Shown piece after piece: positions 27,091 through 36,326 of a DNA stretch of 64,000 nucleotides; the first letter of the stretch is position 1; each line of letters begins with the position of its first letter. Both the position numbers and the translations under genes were made by a program. The notes under the pieces were generated by a model. That model searched no databases and was not told where the DNA came from. It worked only from the letters and a program-made list of their open reading frames with translations. This stretch comes from CAZMGT01 sp964565895 (GTDB taxonomy: Bacteria; Armatimonadota; Zipacnadia; UBA1398; CAZMGT01). The stretch is taken from assembly GCA_964565895.1 (NCBI GenBank), contig CAZMGT010000014.1, positions 4,294 through 68,293 on the forward strand. The letters are read 5' to 3'.

Positions 27091-27099
27091 TGATATACT
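27091..27099 (+). promoter_or_regulatory. Extended -10 promoter of the GmhB-like gene
   Basis: TG-A-TATACT at 27091-27099 is an extended -10 element, 46 nt before the ATG at 27146; no matching -35 is seen. Confidence 0.4.
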
Positions 27100-27145
27100 T
27101 CGGGTGCGGCAAGCTTGCCGCGGCGCAAAGCGTAGGGGCAGAGCA

Positions 27146-27646
27146 ATGGCCAGGCTGGCGATGTTTTTCGATCGCGACGGCGTGATCAACATCGCCCCGC
27201 CGCTGGGCGAATATGTGACCACGCCGGAGCAGTTTCGCCTGCGCCCGGGCGCGGCAGAGGCTATTGCCGCCGCCAACGCCGCGGGATATTTGGTGATCGT
27301 CGTCACCAATCAGCGCGGCGTGGCCCTCGGGCTGATGACCCTCGCCGACCTCGATGCGGTGCACGAGAAGATGCGGCGCGAGCTTGCCGCTGCCGGAGCG
27401 CACGTGGACGATATTTTCGTCTGCACGCACGACCGCGACGCCAACTGCGAGTGCCGCAAGCCGCGGCCGGGGATGATCCTCGCCGCAGCGCGCAAGTGGA
27501 ACATCGACCTCGCGCGCTCGTTCGTCCTCGGCGACTCAGAGAGGGACATCGAGGCCGGCGAGCGCGCGGGCTGCCGCACGGTGCGCATTACCGAGGACTA
27601 TGGCCCGCTCGAGGCGGTAAGGGATATCCTCGCAGGCAAGCGCTAG
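27146..27646 (+). CDS. gmhB: D-glycero-D-manno-heptose 1,7-bisphosphate phosphatase-like HAD enzyme
   Basis: The 166-residue HAD phosphatase has FFDRDGVIN (Asp9, Asp11), VTNQRGVA, the lysine in CRKPRPGM, and LGDSERDIEAG. The Cys-His-Cys-Cys zinc loop CTHDRDANCECRKP is diagnostic for the GmhB/HisB-N group. It removes the C7 phosphate of a heptose bisphosphate used in LPS or S-layer glycans; histidinol phosphatase is the alternative. It is divergent from the exopolysaccharide genes, which fits a cell-surface sugar role. ATG 27146 follows GGGGCAGAG. Confidence 0.85.
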   Translation: MARLAMFFDRDGVINIAPPLGEYVTTPEQFRLRPGAAEAIAAANAAGYLVIVVTNQRGVALGLMTLADLDAVHEKMRRELAAAGAHVDDIFVCTHDRDANCECRKPRPGMILAAARKWNIDLARSFVLGDSERDIEAGERAGCRTVRITEDYGPLEAVRDILAGKR

Positions 27647-27653
27647 GCGCGGG

Positions 27654-29828
27654 CTATTGCCCAGCCCCTGCACTCTCCTCCGCCGGCAGCTTTACCACCC
27701 ACTCGCGAACCCAGCTCGGCAGGTCCGGCGCGGCGCCGGAGCGCAAAAGCTCGCGCCACGCGCCGTCGCTAAGCAGGTCTGCCGCCGGGCGCTTAAATTC
27801 GTAAACCGAGTATACCGCGCCCTGGCACAGCACCGGCTTGCCCTCTTGCAAGCAGATAGCATAGATGACCAGCGGCCGGCCAAGCGCGATTTCCACGGCT
27901 TGGCCTACGTCTTCGTTGACATAGGCGTCGGCAACGCGCGCGACGACAAGCTCGTCCGGGGCGTGCAGGGGCACTTGCGCCAGATGATAGGAGCAGCTAG
28001 CGAAGACGTTGTTAAACCACCCAGCAAACTGGCGCAGGATTTGCTCATCGGAAAGCTCAATGTCGGAATAGACTTCCGCGGCGGCGGTCATGTCCAGCTT
28101 GTCGAGCAGGGAGCTTATTGTCCCCGAGGCCCCATACAAGGCATCGTCGGAGAGATAGCCCAGCGTGCGGAACTTGCCCGTTATCTGCCCCAGGCCCGCC
28201 TGTAGGCGGTTGAACAGCGTTAGCGAGGGCTCGGCGCACACGCGCGGCCCCGTGGGCGCGGGGACGATCTCGCGCAGCTTAATGGGCAGCTTCTCCAGCG
28301 TTAGCGCGCGCGGCGGCCGGCGGCCGTAGCGATGGCACAGCTCGGCCCACGCCCCAAGCGCGGTCATCAGGCACTTGGCCGGCCAGGCCTCGGAGCGCGC
28401 GAAGGCAATGGGGCAGTGCTCGTCGCGCTTGGCGAGCTGCCGCACGCAATCTACGGCAATTCCGGGGATGCTCTTCAGCCACTCTGTGCTCTCCACCTCG
28501 CCCAGGGCGTTCTTAAGCGAGGCGAGCTGCTCGTCGTAGCGGAGGTACTCCGTATCGCCGTCGTGCTGCAGGAGCTTTAGGGCGTTTTCAAACCCCAGCG
28601 CTGCGGCAAGGTCCAGCCCGCGGGGCAGCCCGCGCTTTACTGACCCGCTAACGGTAACCGCGGTAAACGGCCGCTCGCCCCCTTGGTAGGGGCCCACGGC
28701 ATCGAGCAGAAGCTGCGCCAAAAGCGCGTAGTCGGCGCGCACGGGCCGGCCGAAAAGCGAAATTCCCAGCGGCTCGCGCGGCTTTGTGTTGGGCGGGATG
28801 AGCTGCTTGGGCACGTTCTCACGCAGCTCGGCAAGCGCCTCTTCGGCAAACTGCTTAACCTTCGCCTCGTCGGCGAGGCCGCTTATGCTTGGCGGGCCGC
28901 CGAATGTTTCCTGGGCAAGCTCCCAGCAGCGCTCGGGAGCAAGCGTGTCCGAGGGGCCGTTGAAGTAGCTTTCGGTAACGTAAATACGCTTCCAGACGTA
29001 GTGCACCGGGCCGAGCTCGGTCTCCGCCTCATAAAGTGCTTTGCACAGGGCGAGGGCGCACTTAGCCCAGCGCAGGTTGCGCCCGTTTTCCCTTTGGGCG
29101 AGGGGCAAAACGGCCTCGCCCAGCCAGCGCAGGGCGGGGAAGTATGTGTCGCGTAGCGCGGGGCAGTCGCCATAAAGCCCCCGCGGGGCAAACTGCGCGT
29201 AGTCTATCTCATAGCCCAAAAGCGGCGAGCGCGCCGGCCCCTCCGCCGCTTTGACCTGCTGCACTTCGGCGGCAACTGCTTCGGCGAGGGCCGGCGGCGC
29301 GGGAACAAGCTCCGGCTGCCCCAGCAACCGCGCGCCCACAGCGAGCAGCGCCTGCGCATCGTCCACCGCCTGCCGCGCTTGTTCCTCCGCCGCCTCCTGT
29401 CTCAGGCTGGTCAGCTTCTCCCCCACCGTGCGCAGCAGCGTGGCCATGTCCTCCTTAAGAAAAGTGGTCTCTAGCATCAACTGATACCAGTTAGCCACGC
29501 GGAAAAAAGCAAAGATCGCCGCGTCGGTTGTCGCCAGCGGAGTAAACCCCTGCTCCTCGCACCGGTCGTAGACGTCGGCGAACGTCTGCACGCGGGGGTC
29601 GTCAACGAGGACGAAGTGCTGCTCGGCGAGGATTGCTTGCGCCTCTTTGGGGATTTGCGCAAGGAGGCTTTCGTCAAGTTGCGAGAGATCGATCGGCGTT
29701 GGCGGGCCGCTTGGGGTTGGCGTCTCCTCGCCCTCGTGTTCCTTCGGCGGGGGGGTGAGCACGACAATGCCCAGGGCGATAGCCACCCCAAGCAGGACGA
29801 GAACGACGACGATCGTTCTGAACTGCAT
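27654..29828 (-). CDS. DUF3160 family membrane-anchored protein
   Basis: The 724-residue protein has an N-terminal anchor or uncleaved signal (residues 5-26) followed by a Pro/Thr/Glu-rich linker. The DUF3160 body is recognisable from ADVYDRCEEQGFTPLATTDA (the family's Y-x-G-x-P-FVTTDA region), QFAPRGLYGDCPALRDTYFP, and the repeated helical pattern that follows. Members are usually lipoproteins or secreted proteins of unknown function in Gram-negative and thermophilic bacteria. The gene is convergent with gmhB, 7 nt apart. Confidence 0.75.
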   Translation of the reverse strand: MQFRTIVVVLVLLGVAIALGIVVLTPPPKEHEGEETPTPSGPPTPIDLSQLDESLLAQIPKEAQAILAEQHFVLVDDPRVQTFADVYDRCEEQGFTPLATTDAAIFAFFRVANWYQLMLETTFLKEDMATLLRTVGEKLTSLRQEAAEEQARQAVDDAQALLAVGARLLGQPELVPAPPALAEAVAAEVQQVKAAEGPARSPLLGYEIDYAQFAPRGLYGDCPALRDTYFPALRWLGEAVLPLAQRENGRNLRWAKCALALCKALYEAETELGPVHYVWKRIYVTESYFNGPSDTLAPERCWELAQETFGGPPSISGLADEAKVKQFAEEALAELRENVPKQLIPPNTKPREPLGISLFGRPVRADYALLAQLLLDAVGPYQGGERPFTAVTVSGSVKRGLPRGLDLAAALGFENALKLLQHDGDTEYLRYDEQLASLKNALGEVESTEWLKSIPGIAVDCVRQLAKRDEHCPIAFARSEAWPAKCLMTALGAWAELCHRYGRRPPRALTLEKLPIKLREIVPAPTGPRVCAEPSLTLFNRLQAGLGQITGKFRTLGYLSDDALYGASGTISSLLDKLDMTAAAEVYSDIELSDEQILRQFAGWFNNVFASCSYHLAQVPLHAPDELVVARVADAYVNEDVGQAVEIALGRPLVIYAICLQEGKPVLCQGAVYSVYEFKRPAADLLSDGAWRELLRSGAAPDLPSWVREWVVKLPAEESAGAGQ

Positions 29829-30063
29829 TAACCTTCCACCTCCGGCGCTGTGCCCTGCGGAACGCGAAAAGTTGCCTGTGCTGGCGATTAGTGCGCAACG
29901 TTCATTCTATTGTAACGCGCCGCGTGTGACCATATTCCGCGCCGTTTGTTTGCCTTGGCCCGCTCGGCCTCTGATCATGCCTGCCGATTGCCTGTCGCGC
30001 AGGATGCCGCGCACACGGCCGAGAAGCTTCGCGGTGAACGTTTTGCTGTCCGGGGCGAGTGCC
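29829..30063. other. 235-nt divergent intergenic region
   Basis: The region separates the divergent DUF3160 and GH5-like genes. A TACAAT hexamer on the minus strand (attgta, near 29914-29919) is a candidate -10 for DUF3160. I see no conserved RNA and no small gene. Confidence 0.35.
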
Positions 30064-33000
30064 ATGGGCCGGGCGTGGCGCAAGTTTGCCGTTTTTCTTT
30101 TCGCGCTGCTTGCCCTTTCCGCGCGGGCCAGCGCGGAGTGGTGGGAGCAGGGTCGATATACCTGGTATTACAAAGACGACTGGCGGGCGCAGTTTATCCG
30201 CGGCGGCGGGCCGTTTAGGAAAACCTTTCGCTTAGACGAGCCGGTCCGTGTGGCCTATCTGCAGGTGTGGGCGCGCGAGTATCGCCTGCTCGTCAACGAT
30301 GTTCTCGTGGGCGAAGATGCAGACGTTGGGACGATCGAAAACTACGACATTACCAAGCTGCTCCGCCAAGGGGAGAACACGATCGTCCTCGATGCCCGCG
30401 GCGAAGCAATCGCCGAGGGCGAACTCGTTTTGCGCTCCGGCCGCACGATCGCCATTCGCACCGACGCCTCGTGGGGGAAACGGGGCACGCGCGCCTCGCG
30501 CGAGCGCGCGAGCGGCCCGCGCGGCTATATGGGCAACTGCCACAACGCTCTCATCCCCACCTATACCGCCGAGCAGAAGCTTAAGGCGCGGGTGAACTAC
30601 GTTCTTGCCGTGAAAAACCGCCTTGCCCTGCGCGACCTGCTTGTGCTGCACGAGCGGGCGAACCCCGCGGCGCTGGCGCAGCCCCAAAGCCCTGAGCTAG
30701 AGATGATCCGCCGCGTGCGCGGCGACATCGCCCGGCTTGAGGCCCTCGGGCCTGAGGCAGTCGCAGCGGCCAAGCGGGCGCTGGCCTCGGGCGAGGTCTC
30801 CCCCGCGCTTGCCCGCGCGGCTGAATATGAAAATGTCGCGCGCGAGGCGGAGCGGCGCGCGGAAATTTTCGCCCAGGTTATGGACCTGCGCGCGGAGATC
30901 GCCTCGCTGTGGCACGCGGCAACGGTGTGCAAGGAGCGCGCAGGGGACGCTCCGCAGGAGGCCGTGGCATGTCTCTATCGCGCGCAAAAGAGCTACCTTA
31001 AAGCCCGACGGGCCGCGGCCCAGGGCGGTTCGCTGGAGTCCATTGCCGCGGCTCTTTCCGCGGGGCGGAGCGAAGCTCAGCGCGCTCGCGAGCTGCTCGA
31101 GCGGCAGCTTGGCCTGTTCGTTGACCCAATAAACGTTTCGCGGCGCAACCGCCTGGGCTGGGTGACGACCACGCTGCTTTTGGGCAACGACCCCCTATGG
31201 TGGGAGTTTAGCCTGGCCCCCGCGGGCTGGCCCGGGGTTGAGCTGCAGGGCCTGTGGCGGTTTTCGCTTGACCCGGAAAACCGCGGCGAAAGCGCGCGCT
31301 GGCCCGCCCGCGCGCCCAATGGCGCGGCGCTCGTTTACGCCCCCGCCGCGTGGGAGTGGCAGGGGTTTGTGCAGGACAACCCGCGCTATCCCGCGGACTG
31401 CCCCTTTGCCCAAACGCCGAAGTTTAACGACAACAAGCCCTACAACGGGTTTGCCTGGTATTGGAAGGCGCTGCGCCTGCCGGAAGCGTGGCGCGTGGGC
31501 GGGGCGCCGCTTAAGCTCTACCTGGGCAAGCAGGGCAACGGCTGCTTTTGGCTCTACGTAAACGGCAGGCTGCACGGCGAGCCGCCGGAGGGGTTTTTTG
31601 GCTACGGCGAGGCGGCCGAGGAGCTTGCCCCCGACGAGCTGCGCTGGGGCAAAGAAAACCTGTTTGCCCTGCGCCTGTATAACCTGCAAAACCTCGGGGG
31701 GATAATCGAGCCCCCGCTCATGCTCTGCCGCGCGGGCAGCGAGCCACAGGTGCAGACGGCCCCCGCGGGGTGCGCCGTCTTCCGCCGCATCAGCTACCCC
31801 GTGCCCGCGCGGCGCGGAGGCGCTCGGCGGGTCACGCTAACCTTCCTGTGCAGCGCGCTGAGCCCCGCCGCCGTGGTGCTCTGCGACGATGCGCAGCTCA
31901 GGCTCTCCGGCTGGCGGGCGCGCGGGTGGAGGCCCCCCGATGCCCTCGTCTTTGCCACAGCGGCAGGCGTGCGCGCGGTGCCTTTTTCCTTGGCGCAGGG
32001 CCCAGCGACGATCGCCGGAAGCGAGCTTGGCGAAAACTGGCTTTTGCTCTGGCCCACGAGACGGGGGGCGGATCGCCCGCGGCCCCTGCTGTTGGTTATG
32101 GAGCGCCGGCCGCAGAGCGTTGCTCTCGCCCCCGACGAGCTTGGGGAAACCGCCCTCGTCCTGCGCTTCTCCCAAGCGCCGGCGCGCCTGCTTATGCTGC
32201 GCCTCCCCGCGCGGAGCAGCTACCCCAGCGCGCCGGACAGCTCGGCCGTGGCCGAGTGCCGCATGTGGTCGCGCGCGCTTTTGCGCTACCCCACAGGCTA
32301 CGCGGAGATGTGCCGGCCGGGGCGGGAGGGGGAGAGGGCAGAGGTCGTCCTGCGCTACGAGTACCTAGAGCTACGCGACGACTGGGGGACGGAGCCGCTT
32401 GAGCTCGCGCCGCTGCCCACGCTACTCTCTTACGCTCGGGCCACGGGCTACCCGGGGGTTGATGTTCAGGGCGAGGTCGCTTTTCTGGGGGAGTTTTCGG
32501 GCAGGGGGCGCTATCTTGCGACAGAGCACCGCTACGAGGCGCTTTTGGCGACAAACGAGCTTTGCTTTACCTTCCGCCAGCTCGGGCCGGACAGGCTCTA
32601 TAAAGGGGTCGGCTTTTGGACGGCCCCCGAGGAGCAGTGGGACGAGCAGCTCGCCCAGGTCCGCTCATGGGGGGCGAACAGCACGCGGCCCCAGCTTGTT
32701 TTTCACGGCGGCCGGTTTCGCATGATGACCGGCCTTTTGGGCGAGCTTACCTGGCCCGAGGAGAGCCTCGCCCGGCTCGACCGCTACGTCGCCCTGCACC
32801 AAAAGCACGGGCTGCATTTTTGCATAAACTGGTTTTGGAACGCCGACCGGCCCATTGCCGAGCTCGGCGGGGCGTTTGCCAACAGCAGCCGCTGCTGGCG
32901 GAAAAACCCCTGTGCCCGCCAGCTCATCATTGACTTTTGGAAAACCATTGCCCAGCGCTATCGCGACCTTCCCCCGCGAGCCGTGGGCTACGACCTGCTT

Positions 33001-33546
33001 AACGAGCCGGCATATGTCTTCTCCGACGACTGGAACAGCTTTGCCCGCGCGGCCACGGCGGCCATTCGCAGCGTTGACCGCACGCATCCCATTTATATCG
33101 AGGCGGGCAACGGCTGGGCGCAGCCGGAGGACTTCGACACGCTCCACGCAACGGGTGACGAGAACACGCTTTACTCGTTTCACTTCTACGGCCCGCACCA
33201 TTACGATGTCTTCTTGCGCGATGTGTGGTATCCGCGGTTCGAGGGGCCATATGGCTATGAGAGCCGTGCGGCGCTTGAGGAGCGGTTGCTCGCGCCCCTG
33301 CGTTTTGCCATTCGCAACAGGGCGCAGCTTCACCACGGCGAATTTGGAGTCTCGCCCATCGCTCCAGGTGATTCGCACTTGCGCTGGCTAGACGACCTGC
33401 TCGGGCTGCACGAGAAGCATCGCATCCACTGGAGCTATTGGCACTATAGCGGCCGCGAGATATATCGCACGGGGCTTGTCGCGGGGAAGCGGCTCAGTCC
33501 GAACCTCGCGGTCTTGCGCCGATATTGGGCAAGGGAAGGGGAGTAG
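30064..33546 (+). CDS. Large secreted glycoside hydrolase: two GH2-like sugar-binding domains, helical insert, GH5-like barrel
   Basis: The 1160-residue protein has a signal peptide ending ARASAEWW. Residues about 40-140 form a GH2 sugar-binding-like domain (LQVWAREYRLLVNDVLVGED). About 200-360 is a charged alpha-helical, coiled-coil-like insert. About 380-560 is a second sugar-binding-like sandwich (WYWKALRLPEAW, FWLYVNGRLHG). The C-terminal barrel has GYDLLNEPAYV with acid/base Glu981 and LHHGEFGVSP with nucleophile candidate Glu1093, the GH5/clan A arrangement. It probably hydrolyses a beta-linked polysaccharide outside the cytoplasm; specificity unknown. ATG 30064 begins the signal peptide; an in-frame ATG further upstream would precede it with a non-hydrophobic stretch. 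Confidence 0.78.
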   Translation: MGRAWRKFAVFLFALLALSARASAEWWEQGRYTWYYKDDWRAQFIRGGGPFRKTFRLDEPVRVAYLQVWAREYRLLVNDVLVGEDADVGTIENYDITKLLRQGENTIVLDARGEAIAEGELVLRSGRTIAIRTDASWGKRGTRASRERASGPRGYMGNCHNALIPTYTAEQKLKARVNYVLAVKNRLALRDLLVLHERANPAALAQPQSPELEMIRRVRGDIARLEALGPEAVAAAKRALASGEVSPALARAAEYENVAREAERRAEIFAQVMDLRAEIASLWHAATVCKERAGDAPQEAVACLYRAQKSYLKARRAAAQGGSLESIAAALSAGRSEAQRARELLERQLGLFVDPINVSRRNRLGWVTTTLLLGNDPLWWEFSLAPAGWPGVELQGLWRFSLDPENRGESARWPARAPNGAALVYAPAAWEWQGFVQDNPRYPADCPFAQTPKFNDNKPYNGFAWYWKALRLPEAWRVGGAPLKLYLGKQGNGCFWLYVNGRLHGEPPEGFFGYGEAAEELAPDELRWGKENLFALRLYNLQNLGGIIEPPLMLCRAGSEPQVQTAPAGCAVFRRISYPVPARRGGARRVTLTFLCSALSPAAVVLCDDAQLRLSGWRARGWRPPDALVFATAAGVRAVPFSLAQGPATIAGSELGENWLLLWPTRRGADRPRPLLLVMERRPQSVALAPDELGETALVLRFSQAPARLLMLRLPARSSYPSAPDSSAVAECRMWSRALLRYPTGYAEMCRPGREGERAEVVLRYEYLELRDDWGTEPLELAPLPTLLSYARATGYPGVDVQGEVAFLGEFSGRGRYLATEHRYEALLATNELCFTFRQLGPDRLYKGVGFWTAPEEQWDEQLAQVRSWGANSTRPQLVFHGGRFRMMTGLLGELTWPEESLARLDRYVALHQKHGLHFCINWFWNADRPIAELGGAFANSSRCWRKNPCARQLIIDFWKTIAQRYRDLPPRAVGYDLLNEPAYVFSDDWNSFARAATAAIRSVDRTHPIYIEAGNGWAQPEDFDTLHATGDENTLYSFHFYGPHHYDVFLRDVWYPRFEGPYGYESRAALEERLLAPLRFAIRNRAQLHHGEFGVSPIAPGDSHLRWLDDLLGLHEKHRIHWSYWHYSGREIYRTGLVAGKRLSPNLAVLRRYWAREGE

Positions 33547-33553
33547 ATCTGCG

Positions 33554-34483
33554 GTGTCGTTGGAGAACGTTGGCGTGGCGAAGATCATGCGCGCGGCATG
33601 GAAGCAGCACATTCTCGTCCCGGCGTTTAACGTCGCCTATTTGCCGATGACCGAGGTAATCAACGACACCCTGCGCGAGCTGGGCACATTTGGGCTAATC
33701 GAAGTCGCCCGGCCCGACGTAGAGAAGTTCGGGGCGAAAAGCTTTGCCGCCGTGGCCGAGGAGTTTAGGCGCGTCGCCGACCGGCGATTCGTGCGCCTGC
33801 ATCTGGACCACGTGCCGGTAATCGACGAGGACGGCCTGCGCGTGGACTGGGAGCCGCTGATTGACCAGGGGCTAGAGCTTGGGTTTGACTCGGTGATGAT
33901 CGACGGCTCGCGGCTCCCGCTTGAGGAGAACATTGCGGCAACCAAAACGGTGGTCGAGAAGGCCCATGCGCGGGGCGTGCCTGTGGAGGCCGAGCTGGGC
34001 GCCGTGCTCGGCCACGAGCCCGGCCCCCTGCCCCCTTATGAGGAGCTGTTTGCCACAGGCAAGGGGTTCACCGACCCAGACGAGGCGGCGCGGTTTGTCC
34101 GCGAGACGGGGGTGGATTGGCTTTCCGTTGCTGTGGGCAACATTCACGGGGCAATTAGCGGCGCAGCGAAAGACCAAGCCAAGCCCGAGGCCCGCCTGAA
34201 CATCGAGCACCTGCGGCGGCTAAACGAAGTCTGCGGCGTCCCGCTCGTGCTCCATGGCGGCTCGGGGATTAGGCGCGAGAGCCTGCTTAAGGGAATCCAA
34301 AACGGAATCGCTAAGATTAACATCGGGACGAACATCCGCCAGCCGTACGAGGCCCACCTGCGCGAGCACCCCGGCGATATTGCCGGCGCGCAGCAAGCGG
34401 TGGCCGAGGAGATCCGCACGCTTATCGTCGACGTCTACGGTATCGCGGGCTCTGCGGAGCGCATTGCCGAGGCTCTGGAGTAG
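33554..34483 (+). CDS. Class II ketose-bisphosphate aldolase
   Basis: At 309 residues it has the class II fructose-bisphosphate/tagatose-bisphosphate aldolase pattern: VPAFNVAYLPM, the Zn/base segment RLHLDHVP (His83, Asp85, His86), VEAELGAVLG, AVGNIHGA and VLHGGSGI. It cleaves or forms a ketose 1,6-bisphosphate; FbaA, GatY and KbaY activities cannot be told apart here. I take GTG 33554 because VSLENV matches the family N-terminus; GTG 33575 with GGAG upstream is the alternative. It lies 7 nt after the GH5-like gene and is convergent with dnaJ. Confidence 0.88.
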   Translation: MSLENVGVAKIMRAAWKQHILVPAFNVAYLPMTEVINDTLRELGTFGLIEVARPDVEKFGAKSFAAVAEEFRRVADRRFVRLHLDHVPVIDEDGLRVDWEPLIDQGLELGFDSVMIDGSRLPLEENIAATKTVVEKAHARGVPVEAELGAVLGHEPGPLPPYEELFATGKGFTDPDEAARFVRETGVDWLSVAVGNIHGAISGAAKDQAKPEARLNIEHLRRLNEVCGVPLVLHGGSGIRRESLLKGIQNGIAKINIGTNIRQPYEAHLREHPGDIAGAQQAVAEEIRTLIVDVYGIAGSAERIAEALE

Positions 34484-34501
34484 GCGGCTTGCTTTTCGCG
34501 G

Positions 34502-35560
34502 CTAAAGGCCTTCCTCGGCGAGCTTTTGGAGCAGCTCGCGCTGCTTGCGCGAAAGCTTGCGCGGGACTTCCACGCGAACGTAAACATATTGGTCGCCGCG
34601 CCGGCCGGTGTTTGTCTCCGGCAGCCCCATCCCACGGATAACCAAGCGCTCGCCCGTTTGCGTCCCGGGGGGTATCTCCAAGTCCACTTCCTCGCCGTAG
34701 ATCGTGGGCACCTTAACCTTCGCCCCGAGCGCCGCCTGAGAGAAAGTAATGGGCAGTTCAAGGGAAAGGTCGCTGCCCCGGCGCTGGAACAGCTCGTGGG
34801 GCTCAATGTGGATGAAGATGTATAGGTCGCCCGGGGGCGCTCCCCGAAAGCCGGCCTCGCCCTCGCCGGCGAGGCGAATGCGGTCGCCATCGCGCACGCC
34901 GGCGGGGATTTTTACGTCGATGGTCGTCTTTTTAAGCACTCGCCCCTCGCCCCGGCAGGCGCGACAGGGGTTGCGCACAACGACGCCCTCGCCGTGGCAG
35001 TTAGGGCAGGTGGTTACGGTGGAGAAGCTGCCGATTATCGTGTGGCTTGTGCTGGCAATCTGCCCCCGGCCCCCGCAGGTGGGGCACTCGAGGATGTCGG
35101 AAAGCCCGCCTGCGGCTCCCGTGGCGTCGCACTCCTCGCAGTAGTCGATCTTTTCCACCTCAAGGCGCTTTTCCGTGCCCGTAGCCACTTCCTCGAGGGT
35201 CAGCTGCATGTCGTAGCGCAGGTCGGCGCCGCGTTCCACGCGTCGCCGGCGCGTGCCGAAGCCCCCGAAGAACGTCTCGATAAGGTCCTCTAGCCCGCCG
35301 AAGCCAAACGGGTCGAACGAAGCATCGTAGCGCGGGGCGTCGTGGCCCCAGCGGTCGTACTGCGCGCGCTTGCGGTCGTCGGAGAGGACGGCATAGGCCT
35401 CGGCGAGCTCTTTGAACTTTTCCTCGGCGGTGGGGTCGTTGGGGTTTACGTCCGGGTGGTATTTGCGCGCCAAGCGGCGGTACGCTTTTTTAATTTCCTC
35501 ACGAGAAGCATTCCGCGGGACGCCGAGGATCTCGTAATAGTCGCGCTTTTTGCTGGCCAC
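34502..35560 (-). CDS. dnaJ: Chaperone DnaJ
   Basis: This 352-residue Hsp40 co-chaperone has a J domain with HPD at 35-37, then a short Gly/Phe-rich stretch (FDPFGFGGLED). Its four zinc-finger repeats are CEECDATGA, CPTCGGRG, CPNCHGEG and CRACRGEG; the first lacks the last glycine of CxxCxGxG. The two C-terminal substrate-binding beta domains end in LSRKQRELLQKLAEE. It stimulates DnaK ATPase; dnaK and grpE are not in the window. It lies 57 nt downstream of rpoZ; the gap holds a strong GC hairpin without a T-tract. Confidence 0.95.
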   Translation of the reverse strand: MASKKRDYYEILGVPRNASREEIKKAYRRLARKYHPDVNPNDPTAEEKFKELAEAYAVLSDDRKRAQYDRWGHDAPRYDASFDPFGFGGLEDLIETFFGGFGTRRRRVERGADLRYDMQLTLEEVATGTEKRLEVEKIDYCEECDATGAAGGLSDILECPTCGGRGQIASTSHTIIGSFSTVTTCPNCHGEGVVVRNPCRACRGEGRVLKKTTIDVKIPAGVRDGDRIRLAGEGEAGFRGAPPGDLYIFIHIEPHELFQRRGSDLSLELPITFSQAALGAKVKVPTIYGEEVDLEIPPGTQTGERLVIRGMGLPETNTGRRGDQYVYVRVEVPRKLSRKQRELLQKLAEEGL

Positions 35561-35617
35561 GGTTAGCTGCGCCGCAAGCGGGCCGCGCGGGGGCGCGGCC
35601 GGGGTAGGCTGCGGGCG

Positions 35618-35929
35618 TTAGTTGTCGCCCGCGCCGAGGACGGAGTCCAGGTCGATGTCCAGGTCGACATCGAGCTCCTGCTCGCCCTCGGGCTGTTGCG
35701 CCTCGGGCTGCTCCTGCACCTGCTCTTGCTCCGGCTGCTCCTCTTGGCCGACAAGGACTTCTTTCTGGGCGATTTCGTGCAGGGCGATGGTTATCGGGTT
35801 TTTGGACTTACAGTCCACCAGGGGCTTGGCCCCGTCCTTGAGCTGTTCTGCGCGCTTGGCCACGGCAACAACCAAGGCATACTTGCTGCCCACCTTTGCC
35901 TCAAGTGCGTCAAGGTCGGGGTCGAGCAT
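35618..35929 (-). CDS. rpoZ: RNA polymerase omega subunit with acidic tail
   Basis: The 103-residue protein begins at ATG 35929 with GGAGG 11 nt upstream. Residues 1-60 carry the omega pattern: LEAKVGSKYALVVAVAKRA, QLKDGAKPLV, ITIALHEIAQKEV. Omega helps assemble and stabilise beta-prime. Residues 62-103 form an unusual Glu/Gln/Pro-rich then Asp-rich acidic tail absent from short omegas. It is followed by dnaJ, probably co-transcribed. Confidence 0.85.
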   Translation of the reverse strand: MLDPDLDALEAKVGSKYALVVAVAKRAEQLKDGAKPLVDCKSKNPITIALHEIAQKEVLVGQEEQPEQEQVQEQPEAQQPEGEQELDVDLDIDLDSVLGAGDN

Positions 35930-36044
35930 GCCCACAACGCCTCCTCGCAAGCAGAGACAGCTCCAGGCAGGTGAAGCGCGGCCGCGGAAGACGGCCGCGT
36001 CGCTGCCCCAGGTGCGGAAGTTAGGTTAGTCGCGCCGAAACTAT

Positions 36045-36073
36045 ATTATACTCCTGCGTTTTGCGTTTTTCTA
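36045..36073 (-). promoter_or_regulatory. Promoter of rpoZ-dnaJ
   Basis: On the minus strand TAGAAA (36068-36073) and a perfect TATAAT (36045-36050) are 17 nt apart, about 115 nt before the rpoZ start. The leader holds a GC hairpin around 35976-36001. Confidence 0.5.
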
Positions 36074-36169
36074 TTATTTTTTGTCAAACGCCAAGCGCGC
36101 GGTGCAAACGCCCCTACGCGCAACGATGTTCATCTTGGCCTCCGTCGCCCGCCAGCGCGGGGCGAAACG

Positions 36170-36198
36170 TTGACTGCCGCGCCGGTTTTGCGTACGAT
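36170..36198 (+). promoter_or_regulatory. Promoter of tRNA-Leu
   Basis: TTGACT at 36170-36175 and TACGAT at 36193-36198 are 17 nt apart, 18 nt before the mature tRNA 5' end. Confidence 0.6.
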
Positions 36199-36216
36199 CA
36201 TAGGCGCCGCTCGGGT

Positions 36217-36305
36217 GCCGAAGTGGCGGAACTGGCAGACGCGGCGGACTCAAAATCCGTTGCCCCTCGCGGGGCGTGTGGGTTCGAATCCCACCTTCGG
36301 CACCA
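36217..36305 (+). tRNA. tRNA-Leu (anticodon CAA)
   Basis: The acceptor arms GCCGAAG (36217-36223) and CTTCGGC (36295-36301) pair fully, followed by A and an encoded CCA (36303-36305). The anticodon loop CTCAAAA gives CAA, between GCGGA and TCCGT. A long variable arm and the T-loop GGTTCGAATCC show a class II tRNA, as expected for leucine. Confidence 0.97.
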
Positions 36306-36326
36306 ACCTCGCTTTTTCTCCTGCGC

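Noticed and set aside
35570..35615. GC hairpin between rpoZ and dnaJ as a terminator
   Set aside because: No T-run follows on the minus strand; at most it attenuates or stabilises the transcript.
36217..36305. tRNA-Leu as an integration site for a mobile element
   Set aside because: No integrase, no duplicated tRNA 3' end and no phage-like genes are visible on either side.
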